Shown in pieces: positions 1-8,164 of a DNA stretch of 14,920 bases. Positions within the stretch are counted from its first letter, which is position 1. The number at the start of each line of letters is the position of its first letter. A program made the position numbers and the translations under genes. The stretch lies in contig DAHWTK010000032.1 in assembly GCA_027328825.1 (NCBI GenBank), positions 1-14,920 on the forward strand, written 5' to 3'. The DNA comes from Nitrospirota bacterium. GTDB lineage: Bacteria > Nitrospirota > JACRHJ01. Under the pieces are notes generated by a model, which saw nothing but the letters and a program-made list of their open reading frames with translations, was not told the DNA's origin and ran no database searches.

Positions 1-848
1 GAGCCGATAAGCCTGATTCCCAACCCCAGGAACTTCCTGGCCCAATCCCCAAGCTCTTCGGGCGAAGCCGGATAGACTGTCTTTCCGTCTACCAGTTTCG
101 GAAGGCCCGCGTTAGGCTGGAATATAAGCGGAACCCTGGCATAGGGCTGCATCACCCTGGCTACCTCGTATAGCCCTTCAGGCCCAAGGGAGCAGTTCGC
201 GCCGATTATATCCGCACCCGCCGCCTCAAGAACCGCCACGGCAACCTCCGGAGGCGTCCCAAGAAGGGTGCGAAGATCTTTCTGGAATGTCATCGTGATG
301 GCGACCGGGATTGTCCTGCCAGCCTCGGACGCCGCCGCCTTCGCCGCAATCACGGCGCACCGGGCCTCTTTCAGGTCCGACATGGTCTCAATAAGAAGCA
401 AGTCCGCTCCGGCGTCGTAAAGCGCCTTCGCCTGCTCATGGAAGTTGTCATATGCCGCGTCGAAAGACAGATCACCCACAGGCTCGAGGAACTTCCCCGT
501 AGGCCCCATGTCCCCGGCGATGAATATTTCCCTGCCCGAAGCCGGTCTACCGGCCATTGCCGCCTTAACCGCGGCACGGGAGATTTCATCGACCTTATCC
601 CCAAGGCCATATTCCGAAAGCTTTATCCTGCTCCCGCCGAAGGTATTCGTGGTAAGGACATCCGCCCCGGCCAGGACATACTTTTTGTGTATTTCCGTAA
701 CGATTTCAGGGTGTTCAAGGTTCATGGACTCCGGGCACGCCCCGGGTAGAAGCCCTGAGTCCTGGAGCATTGTCCCCATGGCCCCGTCGACGACTAGAAC
801 CCTGCCTGTCCCGGGTATTAATTCATTGATAAAACTGTTTTTATCCAA
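1..848 (-). CDS. metH: Methionine synthase, N-terminal homocysteine S-methyltransferase domain (partial)
   Basis: This is the first 282 codons of a homocysteine S-methyltransferase; the 3' end is cut by the window edge. The enzyme family transfers a methyl group to homocysteine, in MetH by way of cobalamin and methyl-tetrahydrofolate. Visible family motifs are VVDGAMGTMLQ (residues 19-29), TTNTFGGSR (66-74), GDMGPTGK (112-119), LLIETMSDL (151-159) and GANCSLGPEG (216-225). Cys219 matches the first zinc ligand; the CC pair that completes the zinc site should lie just past the cut, since the visible part ends at ...LIG. I chose TTG at 848-846 as start because a TAA stop lies directly upstream in frame, and the first in-frame ATG falls inside the conserved VVDGAMGT motif. 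A GAGGA and a GGGG stretch precede the TTG. Whether this is full-length MetH with folate and B12 domains, or a shorter methyltransferase, cannot be decided here. The gene diverges from the DUF502 operon. Confidence 0.88.
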   Translation of the reverse strand, partial: MDKNSFINELIPGTGRVLVVDGAMGTMLQDSGLLPGACPESMNLEHPEIVTEIHKKYVLAGADVLTTNTFGGSRIKLSEYGLGDKVDEISRAAVKAAMAGRPASGREIFIAGDMGPTGKFLEPVGDLSFDAAYDNFHEQAKALYDAGADLLLIETMSDLKEARCAVIAAKAAASEAGRTIPVAITMTFQKDLRTLLGTPPEVAVAVLEAAGADIIGANCSLGPEGLYEVARVMQPYARVPLIFQPNAGLPKLVDGKTVYPASPEELGDWARKFLGLGIRLIG

Positions 849-922
849 TTACTGTCCCCGTCCTCGCCAAGAGACATCCCGAAGGCGAAAAAACCAAAGG
901 ATGATAAGTATTTGAAGAAAGA

Positions 923-951
923 ATGATACTATAAAAAGCGTGGCAAAGCAA
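923..951 (-). promoter_or_regulatory. Predicted sigma70-type promoter for metH
   Basis: Read on the minus strand, a -35 box TTGCTT (951-946) is followed after 17 bases by a -10 box TATCAT (928-923). Transcription would start near 916 and leave a leader of about 68 bases before the TTG start. The leader can form a small stem TCGCC/GGCGA just before the GAGGA ribosome-site candidate. This is a sequence match only. Confidence 0.45.
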
Positions 952-962
952 TAAGAAAAGAC

Positions 963-991
963 TTGAGATTAAGAGCAAAAAGGCTTATCAT
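963..991 (+). promoter_or_regulatory. Predicted sigma70-type promoter for the DUF502-glmU-glmS operon (distal)
   Basis: TTGAGA (963-968), a 17-base spacer and TATCAT (986-991) form a reasonable promoter facing the DUF502 gene. It lies back to back with the predicted metH promoter; the two -35 boxes are separated by only 11 bases. The implied leader is about 95 bases long. A second candidate closer to the gene is listed separately. Confidence 0.35.
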
Positions 992-1043
992 GTAAAGTGT
1001 TTGACGCCGTTTTGGGCATAGCCGGGGGATCGACAGCCATTGC

Positions 1044-1084
1044 TTGAATGGGTTGTTTAAACGGACAATAATTTGGACAATAAT
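1044..1084 (+). promoter_or_regulatory. Proximal promoter candidate containing two GGACAATAAT direct repeats
   Basis: TTGAAT (1044-1049), a 17-base spacer and AATAAT (1067-1072) make a possible promoter ending about 20 bases before the DUF502 start codon. The 10-base sequence GGACAATAAT occurs twice, at 1063-1072 and 1075-1084, with a 12-base period, so a second AATAAT lies at 1079-1084. The repeats could be duplicated -10 elements or a regulator site; the sequence does not decide. Confidence 0.3.
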
Positions 1085-1092
1085 AGTGAAGT

Positions 1093-1881
1093 ATGGCCGA
1101 GGATTATAAGAGCTCGATAAAAAAGAAGATGCTCGCGGGGCTTTTTGTCACCTTCCCGCTTGCGCTCAGCATCCTCGCTGTTGTCTGGCTGTTCCGCATA
1201 CTTGACGGTATACTTGGAGGTGTGCTGTATAAGCTCATTGGCCGGCAGTATCCCGGCCTGGGGCTTATACTCTCGCTTTTTGTCATATACATTTTCGGGA
1301 CGCTGGCCACAACCGTCCTCGGAAAGAAAATGCTGGACAGGCTGGAAGGTTTTATGCTCCGCCTGCCTGTCTTTAAAAGTTTCTACAGCACATTTAAACA
1401 GCTTGGCGACGCTTTCTCGCCGGAGAACCGCTCCGCATTCAAGAAGTTCGTTATAGTAGAATATCCCCGCGAGGGCGTGCATTCGTTCGGATTCCTGACA
1501 AAGGAATGCAGTATACAGGGCCGCAGAGATTTGTCTGCCGGAGACAATGAGAACAGGCAGTGCCATTATACCGTGTATATCCCGACGAATAACCTTTACC
1601 TCGGCGACGTGAGGCTTTTCCCGAAAGACCAGGTAATACTTACGGATATAAGCATAGAGGAAGGGATAAAGATACTCCTTTCGGCGGGAATTGCCGCGCC
1701 GAACCTCATAATCAGGGAGGACATGACCCACATAACCCATGTAATAAAGGCCCCCGGCGCAGGCAGAATTGCGCCGATTTCGCGCCCGGCAGTCGGAGCG
1801 GCGCCGGGTTTCGCGCCCGCCGCGGACAGCGCTTCTGCGCCTGGCGACCCCGCCAATGTCCTCAAGGAGAGCCCGGAATGA
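1093..1881 (+). CDS. DUF502 family membrane protein of unknown function
   Basis: A 262-residue protein of the DUF502 (COG2928) family, whose biochemical role is not known. The N-terminus is basic (KSSIKKK), followed by a membrane segment at about 14-36 and a second at about 56-78. Family features are the AGLFVTFPLALSI start of the first segment, LPVFKSFYSTFKQ (91-103) and a soluble domain with VYIPTNN (161-167), where many homologues have a PTTPNPTSG-like stretch. A matching VILTDISIEEGIKILLSAGI segment (181-200) follows. The last 40 or so residues are Ala/Pro-rich and look disordered. The ATG at 1093 has only a weak ribosome site (GTGAAG). It leads the operon: its stop overlaps the glmU start in ATGA, so the two are likely translationally coupled. 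The membrane topology and the neighbours suggest an envelope role, which is inference. Confidence 0.85.
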   Translation: MAEDYKSSIKKKMLAGLFVTFPLALSILAVVWLFRILDGILGGVLYKLIGRQYPGLGLILSLFVIYIFGTLATTVLGKKMLDRLEGFMLRLPVFKSFYSTFKQLGDAFSPENRSAFKKFVIVEYPREGVHSFGFLTKECSIQGRRDLSAGDNENRQCHYTVYIPTNNLYLGDVRLFPKDQVILTDISIEEGIKILLSAGIAAPNLIIREDMTHITHVIKAPGAGRIAPISRPAVGAAPGFAPAADSASAPGDPANVLKESPE

Positions 1882-3257
1882 AGGGCCTTTGTTGCGTCGT
1901 CCTTGCCGCAGGTCTTGGGACGAGGATGAAATCGAGGCTTGCAAAGGTATTGCATCCCCTGGCGGGCCGCCCGATGCTTTCGCACACGCTGGAAAACGTC
2001 CTGTCGCTCAAACCTGAGAAGACGGCGGTCGTTATCGGACATCAGGCGGAGAAGGTGCGCTCTCTCCTGCCGCCCGGGGTTATATCGGCCATGCAGAAAG
2101 AGCAGAAAGGTACTGCGCACGCCGCAGAAGTCGGCCTCGGCGCATTGCGTGAGGCAGAGGGAATCCTGCTGCTTTTATCGGGCGATACGCCGCTCCTCGA
2201 TACGGAGACTTTGAAGGGCCTTGTCTCATACCATAAACGAAAAAAAGCGGATATGACAATTCTTACCGCCTTCCTGGAGGAGCCTTTCGGCTACGGCAGG
2301 ATTGTAAGGGATGACGGGGGAATAAAGAAAATCGTAGAGCAGAAGGACGCGAGCGCTTCCGAACGCGGGATAAAGGAGATAAACTCCGGGACGTATTGCT
2401 TTAACATAAAAAGCCTCAAAAAAGCCCTGAAGGATGTGCGTTCGGCGAACGCACAGGGGGAATTTTATCTTACCGACGTAGTTGAAATATTAAGGCGGAA
2501 AGGCGGCAGAGTCGCGGGGATTCCGGTGGAGGAGTCCGCTACCGCGCTCGGCGTAAACTCGCGCGTGGAGCTGGCGGCGGCGGAAAAGATTATCCGCGCA
2601 AAGATAAACCGCCGTCTCATGGCCTCCGGCGTTACGATAATCGACCCCGACAGCACGTATATATCCGCCGTGGCGAGTATCGCCCCGGATACAATTATTC
2701 ATCCCGGCAATTCAATAACGGGTAAAACGGATATAGGCCCGGGCTGTGTTCTGATGCCGGGGAATATCATATCCGAGAGCGTTCTTGGCACGGGAGTTAT
2801 CGTCAAGGGGTACTCGGTAATCGAGGACTCGAAAATCTCCGATGAAGCGCATGTCGGCCCGTTCGCGCACCTCCGGCCCGGAAGCATTGTCGGGACAGGC
2901 GCGCGCGTCGGCAATTTCGTCGAGCTTAAGAAGGCCTCACTGGGAGAAGGGACCAAGGCTTCACATCTGACATACATAGGCGATGCGACAATTGGCAAAA
3001 ACGTCAACATCGGCGCGGGAACCATAACCTGCAACTACGACGGCTTCTCCAAGTTCAGGACAGTCATAGGAGACGACGTTTTCGTAGGCAGCGACAGCCA
3101 ATTCATCGCCCCGGTAAATATCGGAAAGGGCGCGCTTATCGCAGCCGGAAGCACGATTACGAAAGACGTCCCGAAGGACGCCCTCGCGCTGTCGAGGGCT
3201 CCACAGATGAACCGGGAGAACTGGGCAAAAGAAAACAGGGAGAGAAAGAAAAAATAA
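1878..3257 (+). CDS. glmU: Bifunctional GlmU: GlcNAc-1-P uridyltransferase / glucosamine-1-P acetyltransferase
   Basis: GlmU (459 residues, usual length) acetylates glucosamine-1-P and then transfers UMP from UTP to give UDP-GlcNAc, the precursor of peptidoglycan and lipid A. The N-terminal nucleotidyltransferase domain (about 1-230) carries LAAGLGTRM (9-17), Lys23, QKGTAHA (76-82), SGDTPL with Asp103, and Glu154, Asn169 and Asn227, which match the Escherichia coli active-site positions. The C-terminal left-handed beta-helix (about 250-440) shows hexapeptide repeats, with Arg333, Lys351, the catalytic-type His363, Tyr366 and Asn377. The usual Pro before Lys in the signature is Ala22 here. A good ribosome site AAGGAG (1864-1869) lies inside the end of the DUF502 gene, and the start overlaps that gene by 4 bases. 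The stop TAA shares one base with the glmS ATG, so the three genes form one operon. Confidence 0.97.
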   Translation: MKGLCCVVLAAGLGTRMKSRLAKVLHPLAGRPMLSHTLENVLSLKPEKTAVVIGHQAEKVRSLLPPGVISAMQKEQKGTAHAAEVGLGALREAEGILLLLSGDTPLLDTETLKGLVSYHKRKKADMTILTAFLEEPFGYGRIVRDDGGIKKIVEQKDASASERGIKEINSGTYCFNIKSLKKALKDVRSANAQGEFYLTDVVEILRRKGGRVAGIPVEESATALGVNSRVELAAAEKIIRAKINRRLMASGVTIIDPDSTYISAVASIAPDTIIHPGNSITGKTDIGPGCVLMPGNIISESVLGTGVIVKGYSVIEDSKISDEAHVGPFAHLRPGSIVGTGARVGNFVELKKASLGEGTKASHLTYIGDATIGKNVNIGAGTITCNYDGFSKFRTVIGDDVFVGSDSQFIAPVNIGKGALIAAGSTITKDVPKDALALSRAPQMNRENWAKENRERKKK

Positions 3258-5089
3258 TGTGCGGCATAGTCGGATACGTAGGCGGGCAGAACGCGGTGCC
3301 CATACTCATGGACGGCCTCAGGAGGCTTGAGTACCGGGGGTACGACTCTGCCGGGATCGCCTTCTTCAAAGACGGCGGCCTGGACGTAAGGAGAAGCGTC
3401 GGGAAGCTCAAAAACCTCGAGGCGTCCATACAGGGCCAGCTTCTGTATTCAAATATCGGCATAGGACACACCCGCTGGGCGACGCACGGCCGTCCCTGCG
3501 AGGAAAATGCGCATCCGCACCGCTCCGGCAAGTTCGTCGTGGTGCATAACGGAATTATCGAAAACTACGTCCAGCTCAAGGAAAAACTCAAGGGACTGGG
3601 ACACGTATTCAAGTCCGACACCGATACGGAGGTTATCGCCCATTTAATCGAGGAACACGCAAGGAAAGGCGGTGGGCTGGTAAAGGCCGCCCGGAAGGCC
3701 TTGATGGAGCTGAAAGGGGCGTATGCAATCGGCGCGGTCTGCGAGGACGAGCCGGATACAATAGTCGCGGCGCGTGCCGGTTGTCCCCTCGTGATTGGCA
3801 TGGGAAAGCAGGAATATTTCATAGCCTCCGACCTGCCGCCCATCCTGAGCTATACGAAAGAGGCTATATTCCTTGATGATTTTGAAATGGCGGTGCTATC
3901 CCGGGACGGGGTGGTGGTTACGGACCTTAAGGGAAAACCCAGGGAGAAGGAAATATCCTCAGTGCGCTGGAACCCTGTAATGGCGGAGAAGGGCGGATAC
4001 AAGCATTTCATGCTCAAGGAGATATACGAGCAGCCCAGGGCGATTACGGATACCTTCCGGGGCAGAATATCTCCGGAGACCGGGAGCATATATCTCGACG
4101 AAATCGGTCTTTCCGAGGCGGAGATACGGAAGGTTAAGAAGATTACACTCGTCGCCTGCGGGACGTCCTGGCATGCGTGCCTCATAGGGAAGACCATGCT
4201 CGAAGAACTGGCAAGGATACCGTGCGAGGTGGATATAGCCTCGGAGTTCCGCTATCGCCAGCCTGTGATAGACAAAAATACGCTGCTTGTCGCGATTACA
4301 CAGTCCGGCGAGACGGCGGATACCCTTGCCGCCATGCGCGAGGCCAGGGCCAGGGGCGCCAGGACGGTCGCCATATGCAACGCAGTCGGCAGCACGGCGG
4401 CGAGGGAGGCCCAGGGAGTGGTATATACACATGCCGGGCCGGAGATCGGCGTCGCCTCTACAAAGGCCTTCACCTCCCAGCTTGTCGCGCTCTTTCTACT
4501 TTCGCTTCGCGTCGGCATAGCGCGCGGAAAACTCGACTCCGGGCAGGTCAGGGGATACTTAGACGAGCTTGTAAAGATACCGGTAAAGACGGAGAAGCTA
4601 CTGCTGGATACGGAAGAGGGGATTAAAAAGCTCGCGAAGGATTTCTTCCGGCATACCGACTTTCTCTATCTCGGGCGCGGCTACAGCTATCCAGTAGCCC
4701 TGGAAGGGGCGCTGAAGCTGAAGGAAATTTCCTACATCCATGCGGAAGGTTATCCAGCGGGAGAGATGAAGCACGGGCCGATAGCCCTTGTAGACGAGAA
4801 AATGCCGGTGGTGGTGATTGCGCCAAAGGACCCGGTCTATGAGAAGGTTTCGTCGAATATAGAGGAGGTGCGTTCGCGCGGCGGGAAGGTCATAGCGATA
4901 GTCACCGAGGGAGACAGGCGCCTGAAGGCGAAATCGGACTACCTGTTCTCCCTGCCGGCAACCATCCCGTGCCTGTCCCCGATACTTACGACAATCCCGC
5001 TCCAGCTGCTGGCGTACCATATCGCGGTGCTGCGCGGAAGCGACGTGGACCAGCCCAGGAACCTTGCCAAGAGCGTTACGGTTGAATAA
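3257..5089 (+). CDS. glmS: Glutamine-fructose-6-phosphate aminotransferase (isomerizing)
   Basis: GlmS (610 residues) makes glucosamine-6-phosphate from fructose-6-phosphate and glutamine, the entry step to UDP-GlcNAc. Domain 1 (about 1-230) is a class II glutamine amidotransferase: Cys2 becomes the N-terminal nucleophile after Met removal, with GHTRWATHG (70-78), HNG (97-99) and SDTDTE (120-125). Two SIS sugar-isomerase domains follow: the first has CGTSWHA (301-307), TQSGETADT (348-356) and GVASTKAFT (398-406); the second has LKEISY (488-493), His506 in MKHGPIA, and Lys605 in the C-terminal DQPRNLAKSVTVE. These match the catalytic Glu, His and Lys of the family. The ribosome site AGGGAGAG (3237-3244) lies within the end of glmU. 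No leader remains for a glmS ribozyme, because the gene directly abuts glmU. The product supplies GlmU through GlmM, which is not in the window. Confidence 0.98.
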   Translation: MCGIVGYVGGQNAVPILMDGLRRLEYRGYDSAGIAFFKDGGLDVRRSVGKLKNLEASIQGQLLYSNIGIGHTRWATHGRPCEENAHPHRSGKFVVVHNGIIENYVQLKEKLKGLGHVFKSDTDTEVIAHLIEEHARKGGGLVKAARKALMELKGAYAIGAVCEDEPDTIVAARAGCPLVIGMGKQEYFIASDLPPILSYTKEAIFLDDFEMAVLSRDGVVVTDLKGKPREKEISSVRWNPVMAEKGGYKHFMLKEIYEQPRAITDTFRGRISPETGSIYLDEIGLSEAEIRKVKKITLVACGTSWHACLIGKTMLEELARIPCEVDIASEFRYRQPVIDKNTLLVAITQSGETADTLAAMREARARGARTVAICNAVGSTAAREAQGVVYTHAGPEIGVASTKAFTSQLVALFLLSLRVGIARGKLDSGQVRGYLDELVKIPVKTEKLLLDTEEGIKKLAKDFFRHTDFLYLGRGYSYPVALEGALKLKEISYIHAEGYPAGEMKHGPIALVDEKMPVVVIAPKDPVYEKVSSNIEEVRSRGGKVIAIVTEGDRRLKAKSDYLFSLPATIPCLSPILTTIPLQLLAYHIAVLRGSDVDQPRNLAKSVTVE

Positions 5090-5190
5090 TCCCTGTTCCC
5101 ACTTCCCTCCTGCGGGTAGGGAGCGGCGCAAGGCCGGAAGGGCGGGGGGCTGATTTTTTAATTTGATGTACTAAAGAAGGGCGGCGTTAT

Positions 5191-7356
5191 ATGAAGGCTT
5201 TGGGCGACCTGAATAAAGAGCAGAAGGAGGCCGTAACCTGCTGCGACGGCCCCCTGCTTATTCTGGCGGGCGCCGGGAGCGGCAAGACCAGGACCATCAC
5301 CTATAGGATTGCATATCTCATAAACAACATGGGTGTGCAACCCGGTGAGATATTCGCGGTAACCTTCACAAACAAGGCCGCGCGGGAAATGCTCTCACGT
5401 GTAGAGGAACTCCTTGGGCGTTCCGCCAGGGGGATGTGGGTATCGACATTCCATTCCGCGTGCGCGAGGATACTGAGAGAGGACATAGGTCTCCTTGGAT
5501 ATCCGAAGAATTTTACCATTATGGATGCGGCGGATTCGCTCTCGCTTATAAAGTCCTGCATGCACGACCTCGGAATAAGCGACAGGCTCTTCTCTCCGCG
5601 CGAGGTGGCAGGCAAGATAAGCTCTCTGAAGAGCGCAATCGTTACGCCGGAGACGTTCACCGTGAGCGCGCAGCAGTTCGGGTTCGAGTCCAAGGTTGCG
5701 AAGATTTACCAGCTTTACCAGGAGCGGCTTAAGACTTCGGGTGTGCTGGACTTCGACGACCTACTTATGCTGGCCGTCCAGCTCCTGCAGAAGCACCGGG
5801 GCGCGCTGAACAAGTACCAGGACGCTTTCCGGTATATAATGGTGGACGAATACCAGGACACAAACGCCGCCCAGTACAAGCTGATAAAGCTCCTTGCCGG
5901 AAAGGGCAGAAATGTCTGCGTCGTCGGGGACGACGACCAGTCAATATACGGCTGGCGCGGCGCGGACATCAGGAACATACTGGATTTTGAGAAGGACTAT
6001 CCGGAAGCCAGGGTTATAAAGCTGGAGCAGAATTACCGTTCCACCCAGAAGATCCTCGACGCCGCATGGTCTTTGGTATGCAACAACCCCGGAAGGCGCC
6101 CGAAGAAGCTCTGGACGGAGCTTGGCTCCGGCGAGAAGGCGGAACACGTCCGGGTAATGGACGAGGAGGCGGAGGCCGCCTGCATAGCCAGGGAAATATC
6201 AAGGCAGGTGAAAGAAGGCCGTTCTCTTAAGGACTTCGCAGTCCTGTATCGCACGAATACACAGTCCCGCACGATCGAGGAGGCATTCCGCCGCGAAGGC
6301 ATACCTTACGTAGTCGTCGGGGGCATGAAATTCTACGACCGTAAGGAGATAAAAGACCTCATAACATACCTGAAAGTTGTCTCCAATCCGAAGGACTCCG
6401 TAAGCCTGAAGCGCATAGTGAACTGCCCGCCGCGCGGAATCGGCGAGGCCACCATGAAAAAGGCCGTGGAGCCGGGGCCGCACCAGAACCTGCCGCTTGT
6501 CGAAAACCTTACGCGGCTCTCGGAAGACGAGTCAATGGGCGTAGGCCCCAGGCGAAGGATAAGCGAGTTCCTTTCGATGCTGTCCGAACTCGTGGAGATG
6601 AAGGCGGAGCATGGCCCCGGGTATCTGCTCGAAAAGATAATAGCGAAAACGAAATACATCGAGCATCTGCGGGAGAGCCTGGGGACCGAGTCCCAGGGCA
6701 GGATAGACAACATAAAAGAGCTTCTGTCGTCTGTCGGGCGTTTCGAGGAGGAGACGGAGGACGCCTCCCTCGATGCGTATCTTGCCCAGGTGTCGCTGAT
6801 TACGGACTGGGACAACCAGAAGACCTCCAGCCAGGCTGTGACTCTTATGACCCTGCACCTCTCCAAGGGGCTGGAGTTTCCTGTGGTGTTTATCGCCGGC
6901 ATGGAGGAAGGGCTTATCCCGCACGCACAGTCTAAGTCCGACGAAAGGGAGATGGAAGAGGAACGCAGGCTTCTTTATGTCGGGATGACGAGGGCCAAAA
7001 AGAAGCTCTATCTACTTTCGTCCGTTACAAGGCGGCTGGCCGGGCTTACACAGTCGAACAGGCCCTCCCGGTTCCTCGAAGAAATACCGGCGGAGCTTAT
7101 CCGTCTGCGCGAAATCGGTATTTCAAGGAAACACACGGAATCCCATACGCCGGCGGTCGTGCCGTGCGCCTCGGAGACGAGGACAGCCGCCCCCAGCCCG
7201 TTCAAAAGCGGCTGCCAGGTGCGGCATCCTGTATGGGGTTGCGGAATAATCGAGAAGTCCGAGGGCAGGGGTGATAACCAGAAACTCACTGTGCTTTTCG
7301 CAAGTGTCGGGAAGAAGAAGCTCCTTGCCAAGGCGGCGCACCTGAAACTTACGTAA
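5191..7356 (+). CDS. uvrD: UvrD/PcrA-type superfamily 1A DNA helicase
   Basis: A 721-residue 3'-5' DNA helicase involved in repair and in clearing replication or transcription conflicts. All SF1A motifs are visible: the Q-motif region (LNKEQKEAV, 7-15), Walker A AGAGSGKT (26-33), FTNKAA (59-64), STFHS (85-89), DEYQDTN (219-225), VGDDDQSIYGWRGA (245-258), LEQNYRST (278-285), VLYRTNTQSR (351-360), LHLSKGLEF (555-563) and LLYVGMTRAKK (594-604). The C-terminal segment (about 672-720: VRHPVWGCGIIE...LTVLFASVGKKKLLAKAAHLKL) resembles the Tudor-like tail of PcrA/UvrD that contacts RNA polymerase, so the protein is full length. Ribosome site GAAGGG (5176-5181) stands 9 bases before the ATG. It lies 101 bases after glmS with no convincing terminator between, so read-through is possible. 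Whether to name it uvrD or pcrA is a matter of lineage. Confidence 0.95.
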   Translation: MKALGDLNKEQKEAVTCCDGPLLILAGAGSGKTRTITYRIAYLINNMGVQPGEIFAVTFTNKAAREMLSRVEELLGRSARGMWVSTFHSACARILREDIGLLGYPKNFTIMDAADSLSLIKSCMHDLGISDRLFSPREVAGKISSLKSAIVTPETFTVSAQQFGFESKVAKIYQLYQERLKTSGVLDFDDLLMLAVQLLQKHRGALNKYQDAFRYIMVDEYQDTNAAQYKLIKLLAGKGRNVCVVGDDDQSIYGWRGADIRNILDFEKDYPEARVIKLEQNYRSTQKILDAAWSLVCNNPGRRPKKLWTELGSGEKAEHVRVMDEEAEAACIAREISRQVKEGRSLKDFAVLYRTNTQSRTIEEAFRREGIPYVVVGGMKFYDRKEIKDLITYLKVVSNPKDSVSLKRIVNCPPRGIGEATMKKAVEPGPHQNLPLVENLTRLSEDESMGVGPRRRISEFLSMLSELVEMKAEHGPGYLLEKIIAKTKYIEHLRESLGTESQGRIDNIKELLSSVGRFEEETEDASLDAYLAQVSLITDWDNQKTSSQAVTLMTLHLSKGLEFPVVFIAGMEEGLIPHAQSKSDEREMEEERRLLYVGMTRAKKKLYLLSSVTRRLAGLTQSNRPSRFLEEIPAELIRLREIGISRKHTESHTPAVVPCASETRTAAPSPFKSGCQVRHPVWGCGIIEKSEGRGDNQKLTVLFASVGKKKLLAKAAHLKLT

Positions 7357-7413
7357 GTTCAACGCGTCGTTCCCGAATGCTTAAAACCGGGAGTCCAGGT
7401 TATTTCGAGTATC

Positions 7414-8130
7414 TTACGAGTTCGCGCTAAGTATCGAGGGGTTGATTTTTATGGTCGCGCCCTTTCTAAGGCCGTCCATGAACGACTCCACCTGTTTTTC
7501 CTGCACTACCAGCGTCAGCATACCTGAAAGGTTCTTCTTCTGCGCCTGGAAGTCCTTTTCGTCAAACGGCTTGTTCTGTAGGGCGAGCTGGGACTTGTAA
7601 TAATCCCTGACCTCGTCTTCCGTAACGTAAACGGAACTCTTTACCATATCCTGAAGCTTCTCAGTCATCATATCGTCCCTGATACGCCGTTCGTATATCG
7701 CTGGCGTCATGCCGTTTTGCTGAAGAACCTGGATGTATATATTCCTGCTGAAGGAGCCGTTCTCGCCCTGGAAGGACTTGTTCTGAACGACAGCGTCTGA
7801 AATCTCCTTGTCGGATACGGAAAAACCTTCCTTTTTCGCCTCCGCGAGCATGAGCTTTCTGTTCACCATGCCTCCGATTATGTTCATACCCATTTGTTTC
7901 GCAATATTGTCGGGAATATTCCCCTTGTAGAGGTTGCGATACATCTCCTGCGCCCTGTACAGGGCGTCCTGATACTGCGGCATGGATATAATCTGGCCGT
8001 TCACCTTTGCGGCATAATCCACAACCGCCTGCCTGCCAAGCATATACCCGCCCGTTATGATGAACGTGAGGGTGACGACCGTGAGGAGGGCCTTGATGAT
8101 TATCGGATGCCTGTGTATGAACTCTATCAT
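7414..8130 (-). CDS. SurA-N/PpiD-like membrane-anchored periplasmic chaperone without a PPIase domain
   Basis: A 238-residue protein resembling the N-terminal chaperone domain of SurA/PpiD. A single hydrophobic segment at about 10-32 looks like an uncleaved membrane anchor that would place the rest in the periplasm. Typical features follow: AAKVNGQIISMPQYQDAL (40-57, the usual 'vNGe.I....f..a' start), VNRKLMLAEAKKEGFSVSDKEI (89-110) and VTEDEVRDYYKSQ (169-181). No parvulin-type prolyl isomerase domain is present, and the protein ends soon after the second helical part. The likely job is binding outer-membrane or secreted proteins. The ribosome site is strong (AGGAG, 8140-8136 read on the minus strand, 5 bases before ATG). 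It is the last gene after moaA-moaC on the minus strand, 88 bases beyond moaC, and converges with the helicase gene. A functional link to molybdenum cofactor synthesis is not apparent. Confidence 0.82.
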   Translation of the reverse strand: MIEFIHRHPIIIKALLTVVTLTFIITGGYMLGRQAVVDYAAKVNGQIISMPQYQDALYRAQEMYRNLYKGNIPDNIAKQMGMNIIGGMVNRKLMLAEAKKEGFSVSDKEISDAVVQNKSFQGENGSFSRNIYIQVLQQNGMTPAIYERRIRDDMMTEKLQDMVKSSVYVTEDEVRDYYKSQLALQNKPFDEKDFQAQKKNLSGMLTLVVQEKQVESFMDGLRKGATIKINPSILSANS

Positions 8131-8164
8131 GATGACTCCTTGTTAAAAGTCCAGCTTTCTTTTG

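Noticed and set aside
1057..1944. A 295-codon open frame on the minus strand opposite the DUF502 gene
   Set aside because: It lies wholly antisense to a well-supported gene, its translation is highly charged with no recognisable motifs, and it has no promoter or ribosome site.
3237..3257. A glmS ribozyme or riboswitch before glmS
   Set aside because: glmS overlaps the glmU stop by one base, leaving no untranslated leader in which such an RNA could fold.
5097..5160. Rho-independent terminator after glmS
   Set aside because: A bulged stem TCCCTCC/GGTAGGGA (5104-5122) exists, but the T-run (5153-5159) is about 30 bases away and no strong stem directly precedes it.
7357..7413. Bidirectional terminator between the converging helicase and chaperone genes
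   Set aside because: The 57-base gap has only a 4-bp AACC/GGTT pairing and no hairpin followed by a T-run on either strand.
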